NCBI GenBank assembly: GCA_003519375.1
Contig: DOWV01000225.1
Coordinates: forward strand, 1 to 16,378
Direction: 5' to 3'
Length of the DNA: 16,378 nt
DNA from: Bacteroidota bacterium
GTDB lineage: Bacteria > Bacteroidota > Ignavibacteria > UBA10030
Shown here: positions 1-8,069 of the stretch, piece after piece
How positions within the stretch are numbered: position 1 is the stretch's first letter
Layout of the letters: every line of letters begins with the position of its first letter
The notes under the pieces: model-generated
Told to the model about the DNA's origin: nothing
Databases searched by the model: none
Seen by the model: only the letters and a program-made list of their open reading frames with translations
Position numbers and translations under genes: made by a program

Positions 1-50
1 CAAGACGCGGATCCACTTCGGAAGCACAATAACAATTATTGGAAGCGGCA

Positions 51-770
51 CTAGCTCATCGCCTCGTTAAGGAATTGCACCAGGGGCGTGGCGGCCTCAA
101 ATACACCGGCTACTTCATTCACGAACTTCTCCTGCCCGCATCTTGCCTGGGGCCATTCCACCCAGACAAAGAACTGCTTCTGCTTTAACCACTCGGCCAT
201 GGGGTGATCGGCCTCGTATCCCTTGGGAACTCTTTTCAGTTTCTCTCCTTCGAGTCTTTTGAAGGTCGAGATAAACTTCTTGCTTCGGAGAATCGAAAGG
301 AATCGGCCGGTATTTGCGTCAATTGCTCGCCTGATGTTTTTTAATTGATCGCCGTCGGGCATATAGATCCCGCCACCCAGAAATACCTGTCCCGGTTCAA
401 TGTGCAGGTAGTATCCAGATCCTTCCACTCCCTTTGGTTTTCCCCTGGGGACAAAGTGTGCGGCTGCGTGTGTTTTGTACGGCGTTTTGTCGCTGCTGAA
501 CCGGACGTCGCGGTAGATTCGAAAGAGGGATTTTTTGGGATTGAGATCAAATTCTGGCGCAAACTTCAGGAAGTAGGGTTGAAGGGCGACAATCAACGAC
601 TGCATGGGGAGCTTAACGTACGATTCATATTCTTCCTTGTGCTTCTCGAACCAGGGCCGGTTGTTGTTTCGTTTCAGCCGCTTCATAAAGTCTATCCCTT
701 CGGCGGGAAAACCCCCAAACGGGGGATAGAAATCAATGTCACCCAGGTGTGCTGCCTTGCTCTTGGCCAT
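51..770 (-). CDS. DUF2461 family protein
   Basis: This 239-residue protein matches the DUF2461 (TIGR02453) pattern. The family's biochemical role is not established. Near the N-terminus, residues 26-48 hold the F-x-x-L-x-x-NN-x-x-WF-x-x-H-K block. Residues 84-101 hold the hallmark R-x-Y-R-D-x-R-F-S-x-D-K-x-P-Y-K stretch. Residues 120-138 give a hydrophobic, glycine-rich block (YYLHIEPGQVFLGGG). No signal peptide or membrane segment is visible, so a soluble cytoplasmic protein is likely. The ATG at 768-770 is preceded by a strong Shine-Dalgarno GGAGGG that begins inside the murQ stop codon (TAGGAGGG), so it is very probably translated from the murQ message. It is the last gene of the leftward cluster visible here. 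Family assignment is fairly secure; no function is claimed. Confidence 0.88.
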   Translation of the reverse strand: MAKSKAAHLGDIDFYPPFGGFPAEGIDFMKRLKRNNNRPWFEKHKEEYESYVKLPMQSLIVALQPYFLKFAPEFDLNPKKSLFRIYRDVRFSSDKTPYKTHAAAHFVPRGKPKGVEGSGYYLHIEPGQVFLGGGIYMPDGDQLKNIRRAIDANTGRFLSILRSKKFISTFKRLEGEKLKRVPKGYEADHPMAEWLKQKQFFVWVEWPQARCGQEKFVNEVAGVFEAATPLVQFLNEAMS

Positions 771-783
771 TGGTTCCGCCCTC

Positions 784-1743
784 CTACAGTGCTCTGTATT
801 CCTTACCCTCTATCGCCGCCCTGACAAATCCGTCTGCCTGCTCAAGCCTTCGCTGTGCCTCCTCGCGATTGACGTGCGCTTTGATCATAACGAGAGCTGT
901 CTTGACATGGCCGCCTGCTTGCGCGAGATAGTCAGCCGCCTCATCATACTCGACACCTGTGATTGTCATGACGACGCGTTTCGCCCGTTCCTTCAGTTTC
1001 AAATTCGTCATCTGCAGGTCGATCATCATGTTCTCGTAGACTTTACCAAGACGAACCATGGCCGTCGTTGTGATCATGTTCAGCACGAGCTTCTGGGCCG
1101 TCCCCGATTTCATTCTTGTTGAGCCCATAATTACCTCGGGGCCTACCTCGGGGCAAATGGCTACGTCGATAACTGATGCCAGTTCCGTAAATTCTAGCGA
1201 ATATAGCCGAGACCGGGGATTTGTTGTGACATAGAGAGTTTTCGCGCCAAGCCTCTTTGCCCGTTTCACGGCTCCCACAACATATGGCGTCCGAAGGCTG
1301 GCGGCGATTCCACAAACCACGTCTTTCTCATTAACCGTCTGTTCGTCGACATCCCTCGCTCCATTCTCTTCTTTGTCTTCCGCCCCCTCCTGTGCTTTGA
1401 ACATCGCCTTCTCGCCGCCCGCGATCATCCCAAGAATCATACCATGGGGTGTTCCAAAAGTCGGCGGACACTCCGCGGCGTCAAGCACCCCCAGGCGTCC
1501 ACTGGTTCCCGCCCCGGCATACAGAAGCCGACCACCATTCTTGAACGCCCTGACAACCAATTCAACCGCCTTGCCTATATGCGGCAGCTCAGCCTCCACC
1601 GCGAGCGCTACCCTCTTATCCTCGCTGCTGATTATCTGAAGGATCTCGTCGATCGACCGGGCATCGATGTCCATGCTTGCTGGGTTTCGCTGCTCTGTGC
1701 TGAGACGCAATAGTTGGTCAAAGAGTCTTTTCTGTTCGGTCAC
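784..1743 (-). CDS. murQ: N-acetylmuramic acid 6-phosphate etherase
   Basis: MurQ removes the D-lactyl ether from MurNAc-6-phosphate to give GlcNAc-6-phosphate, a step of peptidoglycan recycling in the cytoplasm. The 319-residue protein has the SIS-domain sugar-phosphate pattern with GAGTSGRLGVLDAAECPPT at residues 77-95. The two glutamates matching the catalytic pair of the E. coli enzyme (Glu83, Glu114) appear as Glu91 in ECPPT and Glu122 in GAED. A further conserved block, GSTRMKSGTAQKLVLNM, is at 207-223. The start is GTG at 1741-1743 and overlaps the rsmG stop as GTGA, so translational coupling to rsmG is likely; the Shine-Dalgarno sequence is weak. No muropeptide transporter or kinase gene is visible nearby, so the source of its substrate cannot be read from the window. 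Confidence 0.95.
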   Translation of the reverse strand: MTEQKRLFDQLLRLSTEQRNPASMDIDARSIDEILQIISSEDKRVALAVEAELPHIGKAVELVVRAFKNGGRLLYAGAGTSGRLGVLDAAECPPTFGTPHGMILGMIAGGEKAMFKAQEGAEDKEENGARDVDEQTVNEKDVVCGIAASLRTPYVVGAVKRAKRLGAKTLYVTTNPRSRLYSLEFTELASVIDVAICPEVGPEVIMGSTRMKSGTAQKLVLNMITTTAMVRLGKVYENMMIDLQMTNLKLKERAKRVVMTITGVEYDEAADYLAQAGGHVKTALVMIKAHVNREEAQRRLEQADGFVRAAIEGKEYRAL

Positions 1744-2537
1744 CGTTTTTCCGTTTTCTTCGATCGTCCGGCTTGAAGGTTGACAACCACGATTTTCTTT
1801 TCGCCCTCTTCAAGCTGTCGGGATCCGTGGAGTGTCAGGTCTATCAGTTCGGTTTTCTTCACCGCTGCAAGGTGCCGGATCTCGCCTATCTCTCCATCCA
1901 GATTTCCACCTTTTAACGCGATGAGGGCTGACGTTTGCACTATTTTTTTTCCATCGGCTGCATCGCGCTCGTTGTCCGGATCGCACTCCTGGATCCCCAA
2001 GAATGGCAACGACCATTGAACAAGGTCTTTCAGAGAAGCAACGGCCCGCGCCACAACCAGGTCGAATTTCTGCGCATACAGCGACTGACGTCCAAGCTCT
2101 TCTGCTCTTCCCCAAACCGCGTTCAGGTTTTCGAGCTTCATTAGGCCTGCAATTTCTCTCACAACATTTATTTTTTTCTGAGTAGAATCAAGGAGTGTTA
2201 GTTGAAGATCGGGGCGCGCAATTTTCAGGGGAAGTCCCGGTAGACCGCCGCCGGTTCCGAGATCGAGCACAATGGCTCCGTGTGGTATCTGAAGTTTGAA
2301 GAGGATCGAGAGGCTGTGCAGGATGTGAGCCGACCAAATGCTCTCCTCGTCGCGCCTTGAGATCAGATTGATCTTCTTGTTCCACTCAAGCAATAGTCCT
2401 ACCAGCATATCGTATTGGCGTAACATGTTGTCCGTAAGCTGCAAACCATTCTGTGCGCTAACCGTGTGAAGCCAGACGCTGTTTTCCAACATCGCTGTAA
2501 GTTGTTGTTTTACAATGATTTGCGGCTGTTGTTCCAC
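1740..2537 (-). CDS. rsmG: 16S rRNA (guanine-N7) methyltransferase RsmG
   Basis: RsmG (GidB) uses S-adenosylmethionine to methylate G527 (E. coli numbering) of 16S rRNA. The class I methyltransferase motif I, LDLGTGGGLPGLPL, is at residues 91-104, the N-terminal EWNKKINLIS block at 51-60, and a VVARAVASL segment at 161-169. The protein is 265 residues, longer than the usual 205-240, with about twenty extra polar residues around 183-202 and a basic tail. The first possible start is a GTG at 2535-2537, which sits in the centre of a parS palindrome. An ATG at 2490-2492 (residue 16) would place EWNKKINL at about the spacing seen in other RsmG proteins and is a real alternative; neither has a strong Shine-Dalgarno. 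The gene follows mnmG by 9 bases and overlaps murQ by 4. Confidence 0.95.
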   Translation of the reverse strand: MEQQPQIIVKQQLTAMLENSVWLHTVSAQNGLQLTDNMLRQYDMLVGLLLEWNKKINLISRRDEESIWSAHILHSLSILFKLQIPHGAIVLDLGTGGGLPGLPLKIARPDLQLTLLDSTQKKINVVREIAGLMKLENLNAVWGRAEELGRQSLYAQKFDLVVARAVASLKDLVQWSLPFLGIQECDPDNERDAADGKKIVQTSALIALKGGNLDGEIGEIRHLAAVKKTELIDLTLHGSRQLEEGEKKIVVVNLQAGRSKKTEKR

Positions 2538-2545
2538 GTGGAACC
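2530..2545. other. Predicted parS site (ParB binding) at the mnmG/rsmG junction
   Basis: The sequence TGTTCCACGTGGAACC contains a perfect 14-base palindrome at 2531-2544 and matches the widespread parS pattern TGTTNCACGTGNAACA at all but the last base. It lies between the mnmG stop codon (2547-2549) and the rsmG coding region, and its central GTG is the first possible rsmG start codon. ParB bound at such sites near oriC loads SMC and guides chromosome segregation in many bacteria. The match is seen directly; binding is inferred. Confidence 0.82.
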
Positions 2546-2546
2546 A

Positions 2547-4463
2547 CTACCTGCGCAGGGCGACCATAAGGACGGAGATATCCGAAGGCGTCACGCCGCT
2601 GATTCTGGATGCCTGTCCGATTGATTCCGGTTTTACTCTGCTTAATTTCTCACGACCCTCCATGGAAAGAGCCCGGAGCTTGCTGTAGTTGAAATCAAGG
2701 GGAACGTTCTGCTCTTCGTATCTTTCAAACTTATCGATTTGCTCTTTCTGCCTTTGGATGTATCCCTCATACTTTAGCTCGATCTCGATTTGCTCTAACA
2801 CTTCTTTGCGCAAGCGCTGATCCTTCAGGCTGACGATTTCCCGGAAGACCGGCTCCTGGACCAGCGAGTCAAGTGAAAGAAGTTCCTCCAGACGAACGGA
2901 CGGCCTCTTGAGGAGCTTTGCGAGCTTTTCTCTTTCGGTGACGCGGTCCTGTCCTTTCCGCTCCAAATACATATTCAGGAGATCCGGTGACAAAGTGTAT
3001 CGAGCCGCCAGCTCGAGGCCGGCTACAACTAACCGCTCCTTTGTCGCGAGACGATCCATCATTACAGGATTCACCAATCCTAGTTTAGATCCCTTCGTCA
3101 TCAGTCTCCGGTCCGCGTTGTCCTGACGGAGAACTAGACGATGCTCGGCCCGCGACGTAAACATCCGGTATGGCTCATCGGTGCTCTTGTTCACCAAATC
3201 ATCAATCAGAACTCCAATATATGCTTCAGAGCGTCTGAGGATGAATGGTTCTTCTTCCTTTATCAGCAAGGCGGCGTTTATCCCGGCCACCAAACCCTGC
3301 GCGGCTGCTTCCTCGTACCCAGAAGTTCCGTTAATTTGCCCTGCGAAAAAGAGTCCGTCAACGAGTTTCGTCTCCAGCGTCAGTTTTACCTGGTGCGGTG
3401 GAAAGAAGTCGTACTCGACCGCATATCCCGGACGCAGCATTGTGACATTTTCCAGGCCGGGGATCGTTTGAAGTCCTTCGAGTTGAATTTCCTCGGGCAG
3501 GCTCGTTGAGAAGCCGTTTACATATACGACGTTTGTCTCATATCCTTCGGTCTCAAGGAAAATGTGGTGCCTATCCTTGTCCTGGAAACGAACAACCTTA
3601 TCTTCAATCGAGGGACAATACCGCGGACCGACCCCTTTTATGACGCCCGTAAAGAGTGGAGACCGGTCGAATCCTTTCCTGAGGACGTTGTGGGTCAACT
3701 CGTTCGTATACGTCAAATACATCGGGATTTGACTATTTGTAATCGACGTTGTCGAAAAGGAAAATGGTTGAGGCGGGTTGTCGCTATGCTGTGGTTCCGT
3801 CTTCGACAGGTCAATCGTGTTCAGGTCGACGCGGGGCGGCGTACCGGTCTTCAGCCTCCCACACTCAAATCCCAGATTAATCAAACTCTCTGTCAATCCG
3901 TTCGAGGCTGGCTCACCGAATCGCCCACCCTCCCGGTTTTGGAGTCCCGTGTGCATCAATCCCCTCAGGAATGTGCCCGCGCTAAGGACAACAGATCTGC
4001 ATTTGATCCTGTATCCGCTGCTAGTTATAATACCACAAATATGCCGCTTGGTTCCGGCTGACACCGTGTCGGTCTCGACGGACAAAATGGTATCTTCCAG
4101 TATTGAGATCCCATCCTGCAACTCCACTCGCCTCTTGGCTTCTCTGGAGTACCATTCGCGATCGCTCTGGCATCTCGGTGACCAGACAGCTGGTCCCTTT
4201 GACTTATTCAGGACACGAAACTGGATTCCTGTTGCGTCGGCAATTTTCCCCATCTCTCCGCCCAAGGCATCCAACTCCCGAACAAGGTGACCCTTGGCGG
4301 TTCCACCTATTGCCGGATTGCAAGACATCCTCCCTATCGAGGACTTGCTCATTGTGACAAGAATAACGCTTGCCCCCATACGAGCCGCCGCTAAAGAGGC
4401 TTCTATGCCAGCATGTCCACCTCCGACCACGACGACGTCAATATTTTGTGAAATTTCAGCCAA
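2547..4463 (-). CDS. mnmG: tRNA uridine-5-carboxymethylaminomethyl synthase subunit MnmG
   Basis: MnmG (GidA) is the FAD- and NADH-binding partner of MnmE. Together they install the (carboxymethyl)aminomethyl group on U34 of certain tRNAs, aiding wobble decoding. The dinucleotide-binding motif GGGHAGIEAS is at residues 14-23. The two family signatures are at 279-289 (GPRYCPSIEDK) and 375-391 (AGQINGTSGYEEAAAQG). Conserved cysteines corresponding to E. coli Cys47 and Cys277 are present at 48 and 283. The 638-residue length is normal. The start is TTG at 4461-4463: an in-frame TGA lies six codons upstream and the FAD motif begins at residue 14, leaving no other plausible start. No Shine-Dalgarno is visible because the space upstream is filled by a parS palindrome. 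It follows mnmE by 29 bases, so co-transcription with its partner is likely. Confidence 0.97.
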   Translation of the reverse strand: MAEISQNIDVVVVGGGHAGIEASLAAARMGASVILVTMSKSSIGRMSCNPAIGGTAKGHLVRELDALGGEMGKIADATGIQFRVLNKSKGPAVWSPRCQSDREWYSREAKRRVELQDGISILEDTILSVETDTVSAGTKRHICGIITSSGYRIKCRSVVLSAGTFLRGLMHTGLQNREGGRFGEPASNGLTESLINLGFECGRLKTGTPPRVDLNTIDLSKTEPQHSDNPPQPFSFSTTSITNSQIPMYLTYTNELTHNVLRKGFDRSPLFTGVIKGVGPRYCPSIEDKVVRFQDKDRHHIFLETEGYETNVVYVNGFSTSLPEEIQLEGLQTIPGLENVTMLRPGYAVEYDFFPPHQVKLTLETKLVDGLFFAGQINGTSGYEEAAAQGLVAGINAALLIKEEEPFILRRSEAYIGVLIDDLVNKSTDEPYRMFTSRAEHRLVLRQDNADRRLMTKGSKLGLVNPVMMDRLATKERLVVAGLELAARYTLSPDLLNMYLERKGQDRVTEREKLAKLLKRPSVRLEELLSLDSLVQEPVFREIVSLKDQRLRKEVLEQIEIELKYEGYIQRQKEQIDKFERYEEQNVPLDFNYSKLRALSMEGREKLSRVKPESIGQASRISGVTPSDISVLMVALRR

Positions 4464-4474
4464 TTTTGTGAACC

Positions 4475-4490
4475 AGTTTCACGTGAAACA
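4475..4490. other. Predicted parS site (ParB binding) between mnmE and mnmG
   Basis: AGTTTCACGTGAAACA contains a perfect 14-base palindrome (4476-4489) identical to the core of the well-known bacterial parS site TGTTTCACGTGAAACA, differing only in the outermost base. It occupies most of the 29-base gap between the mnmE stop codon and the TTG start of mnmG. It lies about 1.95 kb from the second predicted site at 2530-2545 and 4-6 kb from the predicted origin. ParB binding is inferred from the match. Confidence 0.88.
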
Positions 4491-4492
4491 CT

Positions 4493-5905
4493 CTACTTTC
4501 CTATGCAGAACTTAGAGAATATCGTGTTCAGGATATCTTCCGTTGTTACAGCTCCGGTTACTTCGCCAAGAGAATCTAGGGCGGACCGAAGATCGACCGC
4601 TATGAATTCGCTGCTGATTCCGGCCTCAACGGTTTTCTCTGATAACAGGAGGCTGTTTCGTGCTCTCTCGAGGGCTGAGTAGTGTCGAAGGTTTGTGATC
4701 AAAACACTGCCTTCCGCCATGTCGGTGCCGCCCGTCAATGCGGTTTCGTGAAGAGCTTGCTCAAACTTATCTATGCCTTCTGATGTCCTGGCAGAAACAC
4801 CAACCATCCTGTGCCCGGCAATAACCGGTTCCAGGTCTTTAAACTCTTCTGCGACAAAGGGTCTGATGTCTATTTTATTCACAGCGATGATGCATTTTAC
4901 GCCACGCGCCTCCACGCTCTTTATTGTCCGGTCGATGAGGTCTGGTTCGCTCTGCTGGAGCGACCTGCTTCCGTCTAGAATCAGAGCGACGATGTCACTG
5001 TTGAGGATTTTATCCTCCGCTCGCCTCACCCCCTCCTTTTCGATTGGGTTTGTCGTCTCTCGAAGACCAGCGGTATCACTGAGGCTGAACAGAAGGCCGC
5101 CAATGGTTATCGACTCCTCGATCACATCCCGGGTTGTCCCCGGAATGTTGGTGACAATTGCCCTGTCCTGTCTCAGCAAGGCGTTCAGCAAACTCGACTT
5201 ACCTACGTTTGGACTGCCAACTAGCGCAACCCGTACACCGTTCCGGTAGACCTTGCCCACCGAGTAGGTCGACAACAATCTATTTATCTGCTGGATCGAC
5301 TCTCCCAGGAGGTTGGCGACCCTCTGCTTGTCGGCGAATTCATAACCGTCCTCAGCAAAGTCCAGCTCGAGTTCAAGAAGTCCCATGGTTTGCACGAGCC
5401 GATCGCGAACCTCAACCACTTTAGTAGACAAAAGTCCTTCCAGCTGGGCGAGCGAGGCCTGGTGTGCTTTGTCTGACCGGGATCTTATCAGGTCTGCTAC
5501 CGCCTCTGCCTGAACAAGGTCAAGTCGGCCGTTCAGAAAAGCTCGCTTGGTAAATTCGCCTGGTTCCGCCAGCCGAGCGCCAAATCGGATTAAAGACTCT
5601 AATATCCTTTTCGTCACATAGTAGCCGCCGTGGCAGCTGATTTCCACGGTGTCCTCGCCGGTGTACGAATGGGGGTTTCTGAACACAAGCGCCACAACGT
5701 AGTCGAGGATTGTCCCCCTTTCGTCCCGAAAGCCTCCGTAATGAGCCGTGTGTGACAACGACTCTTTGAGCGGTTGTCTGCCCCGGAAACCCCGGTCCGT
5801 CACCTCGGTTGCCTTTTCTCCGCTGATACGAATCACACAAATCCCACCCTCGCCCGGTGGCGTCGCAATTGCTGCAACGGTATCAACTTCGTGGACCAAC
5901 GACAC
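4493..5905 (-). CDS. mnmE: tRNA modification GTPase MnmE
   Basis: MnmE (TrmE) is the potassium-dependent, dimerizing GTPase that works with MnmG in wobble-uridine modification of tRNA. With the GTG start chosen here the protein has 470 residues. The N-terminal tetrahydrofolate-binding domain opens with TVAAIATPPGEGG at about 9-21. The inserted GTPase domain has G1 GSPNVGKSS at about 230-238, G3 DTAGLRET at about 277-284 and G4 NKID at about 343-346. The conserved C-terminal FCIGK box ends the protein. An upstream in-frame TTG at 5939-5941 would add 12 residues. I prefer GTG at 5903-5905 because GAGGGA lies about six bases before it, the N-terminus then matches the family, and the TTG overlaps the predicted -10 box. 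A terminator separates it from yidC. Confidence 0.95.
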   Translation of the reverse strand: MSLVHEVDTVAAIATPPGEGGICVIRISGEKATEVTDRGFRGRQPLKESLSHTAHYGGFRDERGTILDYVVALVFRNPHSYTGEDTVEISCHGGYYVTKRILESLIRFGARLAEPGEFTKRAFLNGRLDLVQAEAVADLIRSRSDKAHQASLAQLEGLLSTKVVEVRDRLVQTMGLLELELDFAEDGYEFADKQRVANLLGESIQQINRLLSTYSVGKVYRNGVRVALVGSPNVGKSSLLNALLRQDRAIVTNIPGTTRDVIEESITIGGLLFSLSDTAGLRETTNPIEKEGVRRAEDKILNSDIVALILDGSRSLQQSEPDLIDRTIKSVEARGVKCIIAVNKIDIRPFVAEEFKDLEPVIAGHRMVGVSARTSEGIDKFEQALHETALTGGTDMAEGSVLITNLRHYSALERARNSLLLSEKTVEAGISSEFIAVDLRSALDSLGEVTGAVTTEDILNTIFSKFCIGK

Positions 5906-5939
5906 GCTTCGTCCCTCGGCTGGTTGAAAGAAGGAATCC

Positions 5940-5968
5940 AATGTACAAAATCACCAACCGATTTACAA
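5940..5968 (-). promoter_or_regulatory. Candidate promoter for mnmE-mnmG-rsmG-murQ-DUF2461
   Basis: On the minus strand TTGTAA (-35, 5963-5968) and TACATT (-10, 5940-5945) are separated by exactly 17 bases, just after the terminator that ends the yidC message. Transcription would start near 5933 and give a leader of about 28 bases before the preferred mnmE GTG. The hexamers each match the sigma-70 consensus at four of six positions. A Bacteroidetes-type reading (TTTG, 20 bases, TAnnTT) also fits. Prediction only. Confidence 0.42.
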
Positions 5969-5979
5969 ACCGCGCTCAT

Positions 5980-6013
5980 AAACAAAAAAGCCCCGTCGTG
6001 ATCCGACGGGGCT
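5980..6013 (-). terminator. Rho-independent terminator after yidC
   Basis: Read on the minus strand, a perfect 10-base-pair stem (AGCCCCGTCG at 6013-6004 pairing with CGACGGGGCT at 5998-5989) encloses a 5-base loop and is followed directly by a T-rich run (TTTTTGTTT). It starts about 22 bases after the yidC stop codon. This closes the rpmH-rnpA-yidD-yidC message and isolates it from mnmE. There is no T tract on the plus-strand side, so it acts leftward only. Confidence 0.9.
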
Positions 6014-6035
6014 CTGGTTTCCCAACCACTCGCTT

Positions 6036-7829
6036 TTATTTCTTCAACCTCGGAAGGTCTTTGCCCAGCTTCGCGAAAATTCCCCCGGCACTTTTTTTCT
6101 TCGGCTCAACTTTTCGCAGCGGCTCGTCGTCCGACTGGCGATTAATCATCACCTGCTGGCCGATCGACAGAATGTTAAACACAAAATAATACAAATTCAG
6201 ACCCGACGGGAAACTGTTAAACAGCAGGGTCATCATGATCGGCATCATCCAAATCATTGCCTTCTGCCGAGGATCCTTCACCGTCATTTTCTGTTGGATG
6301 AACATCGTGATGCCCATCGCCAGCGCAAGACCGCTCACATCGCGGACACCAAAGAACGGGATCTCAAACGGCAGCGTGAAAATCGTATCGGGAATAGACA
6401 GGTCTGTAATCCACCAGACAAAATCGGCTTGTCGTAATTCTATGGTCGCACGGAAGACGTTGTAGAGAGCGATAAGAATTGGAAACTGCAGCAACAGCGG
6501 CAGGCATCCGCCGGCGGGATTGACCCCGTATTCCTTGTACAGGTTCAACACCTGTTGATTCATTTTTTGCGGGTCATCCTTATATTTTTCCCGGAGTTCG
6601 TTCATGAGCGGCTGCAACGCCTGCATTCTTTTCATTGAACGCATGCTGCTGCGCGTAAGCGGATGCAAAGCGATTTTGATAATAATCGAGAAGACTATGA
6701 TCACGAGCCCCCAGTTGGGCACGAGATAGTGAATGAACGTCATAAGCGGCAGCATGACATATTCCGATATCGGTCGAATCACCCAGTCCCATCCAAGCCC
6801 GACGATTTTCTCCAAGCCCACGCCATATGACTTCAACAACCCCAAATCCGCCGGGCCAAAGAACACCTTGAACGACCCGTGCTCTTTGTCCTTTCCTCTG
6901 AACGGCATCTTCATCGCGATACCGTACGACTCAACAACACCCTTGTCCGGCGCCTCTATTCGGCCTCCGGAGAGATACGCTCCTTCGCTTGTTCCCTGTT
7001 CAGGAATGATGGCAAGCGCGAAATACTTCGTGCGTGTTGCTACCCAGTCGACCGTGCCTGAGAGGTTCTTCTCGGGCCGCGTTTCAAGGTCCGGTGCGTC
7101 AATTTCTGTCAGCTCCTTTCCCGCGTATCCAAACGCGGAGCTGAAGCTCGACTCATCCACGCTGTTATGCTCCGCGTAGCGCAAACCGCTTTCCCACAGA
7201 AGTTGGTATTCAAAATTCGACACGACGTTGCTCATTTGTTCAAATGCAACATCCACCGTGAAGCCATAATCTCCGTTCTTGAAGCGCAGCGTTTTACTGA
7301 TCGTACCGCCGTTTGTCGCGGCCAGCACGAGCTTCAGGCTGTATTCATCGCTCCCTGTTAATACCTGGTGGTCGCTTATCGATGATTGAACGGCGAAGTA
7401 TAAGTCGTGTGTGTTGATCAGGCGTCCGTCAGACGTTGCGAACAAAAGGCTGAGATCGCCCCCGTGTTTGTAATCCACCAGCTCGAGCGGCTTGCCGTCC
7501 CATGTGGTATATTTTTTCAACTGCCACCGTTTTATCAGTCCGCCTTTCGTGCTTATCTCTGCGATGAACAGGTCTGTTTCTACCGTGATGGTCCGATCAA
7601 GCCCGTGGTTTTTGCCGGCAAAGAATTTTCCGAGAGGATCGACGCGTGATGTGGTGTCGATTTTTGCTCTCAGCGGTTCCGCGCGCTTAACCGAATCGCG
7701 CATGACGGTTGTTGGGGCCGCCTGTTTTCCCTGGTCTGACTGCTGGGACGGTTTCGGCGAATTCATCCACATCCAAACCACGAGGAGGACGAAAATAAGG
7801 ATGTAGCCTAGTATTGATTGACGATCCAT
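6036..7829 (-). CDS. yidC: Membrane protein insertase YidC
   Basis: YidC (Oxa1/Alb3 family) inserts and folds inner-membrane proteins, alone or with SecYEG. The 597-residue protein has the Gram-negative layout. An N-terminal membrane anchor at about 5-22 is followed by a large periplasmic beta-rich domain at about 80-340. The conserved insertase core comes next, with membrane segments near 350-390, 440-460, 498-515 and 525-560. The groove arginine expected after the first core helix is Arg393 (HPLTRSSMRSMKRMQ). The cytoplasmic hairpin LREKYKDDPQKMNQQ and the NPAGGCLPLLLQFP block are both present. The tail is basic, ending KKSAGGIFAKLGKDLPRLKK. The MDRQSILGY start resembles Chlorobi and Ignavibacteria proteins. 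ATG at 7827-7829 has only a weak AGAAAG ahead of it. It sits 24 bases after yidD and ends at a terminator. Confidence 0.97.
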   Translation of the reverse strand: MDRQSILGYILIFVLLVVWMWMNSPKPSQQSDQGKQAAPTTVMRDSVKRAEPLRAKIDTTSRVDPLGKFFAGKNHGLDRTITVETDLFIAEISTKGGLIKRWQLKKYTTWDGKPLELVDYKHGGDLSLLFATSDGRLINTHDLYFAVQSSISDHQVLTGSDEYSLKLVLAATNGGTISKTLRFKNGDYGFTVDVAFEQMSNVVSNFEYQLLWESGLRYAEHNSVDESSFSSAFGYAGKELTEIDAPDLETRPEKNLSGTVDWVATRTKYFALAIIPEQGTSEGAYLSGGRIEAPDKGVVESYGIAMKMPFRGKDKEHGSFKVFFGPADLGLLKSYGVGLEKIVGLGWDWVIRPISEYVMLPLMTFIHYLVPNWGLVIIVFSIIIKIALHPLTRSSMRSMKRMQALQPLMNELREKYKDDPQKMNQQVLNLYKEYGVNPAGGCLPLLLQFPILIALYNVFRATIELRQADFVWWITDLSIPDTIFTLPFEIPFFGVRDVSGLALAMGITMFIQQKMTVKDPRQKAMIWMMPIMMTLLFNSFPSGLNLYYFVFNILSIGQQVMINRQSDDEPLRKVEPKKKSAGGIFAKLGKDLPRLKK

Positions 7830-7853
7830 AAGTTCTTTCTGCGGGCGATTGCG

Positions 7854-8069
7854 TTAGGGGACCGGGTCGTAGCCGGCGTGTTTATGAAATGGATGACATC
7901 GGGCAATGCGCTTCAGCGAGTACCATCCGCCTTTCCAGGCTCCATGCTTACCGATGGCCTCAATAGCATACTCCGAACAAGAGGGAAAGAACCGGCAGTT
8001 GTTGAACGGTAGAATTGGGGAAATGAATAGCTGATAGACTCTAACAAGTATGATGAGGGGGCGTCTCAT
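7854..8069 (-). CDS. yidD: Membrane protein insertion efficiency factor YidD
   Basis: YidD is a small membrane-associated protein that improves YidC-dependent insertion. The 71-residue product opens with a short amphipathic helix (MRRPLIILVRVYQLFISPIL) and carries the family's cysteine pattern: CRFFPSCSEYAIEA at about 25-38, then RCHPFHKHAGYDPVP at the C-terminus. The reading frame stays open upstream to 8264, but the extra sequence overlaps rnpA and has no family similarity. ATG at 8067-8069 gives the family-typical N-terminus and overlaps the rnpA stop as ATGA, indicating translational coupling. It lies between rnpA and yidC, the usual place for this gene. Confidence 0.93.
   Translation of the reverse strand: MRRPLIILVRVYQLFISPILPFNNCRFFPSCSEYAIEAIGKHGAWKGGWYSLKRIARCHPFHKHAGYDPVP

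Noticed and set aside
27..41. Small inverted repeat CAATAA-CAA-TTATTG after the DUF2461 gene as a possible terminator
   Set aside because: The stem is only six AT-rich pairs without a following T tract on the minus strand, too weak to call.
345..824. A 159-codon plus-strand frame opposite the DUF2461 gene
   Set aside because: It is antisense to a gene with clear family motifs, extends across the murQ stop region and shows no recognisable domain.
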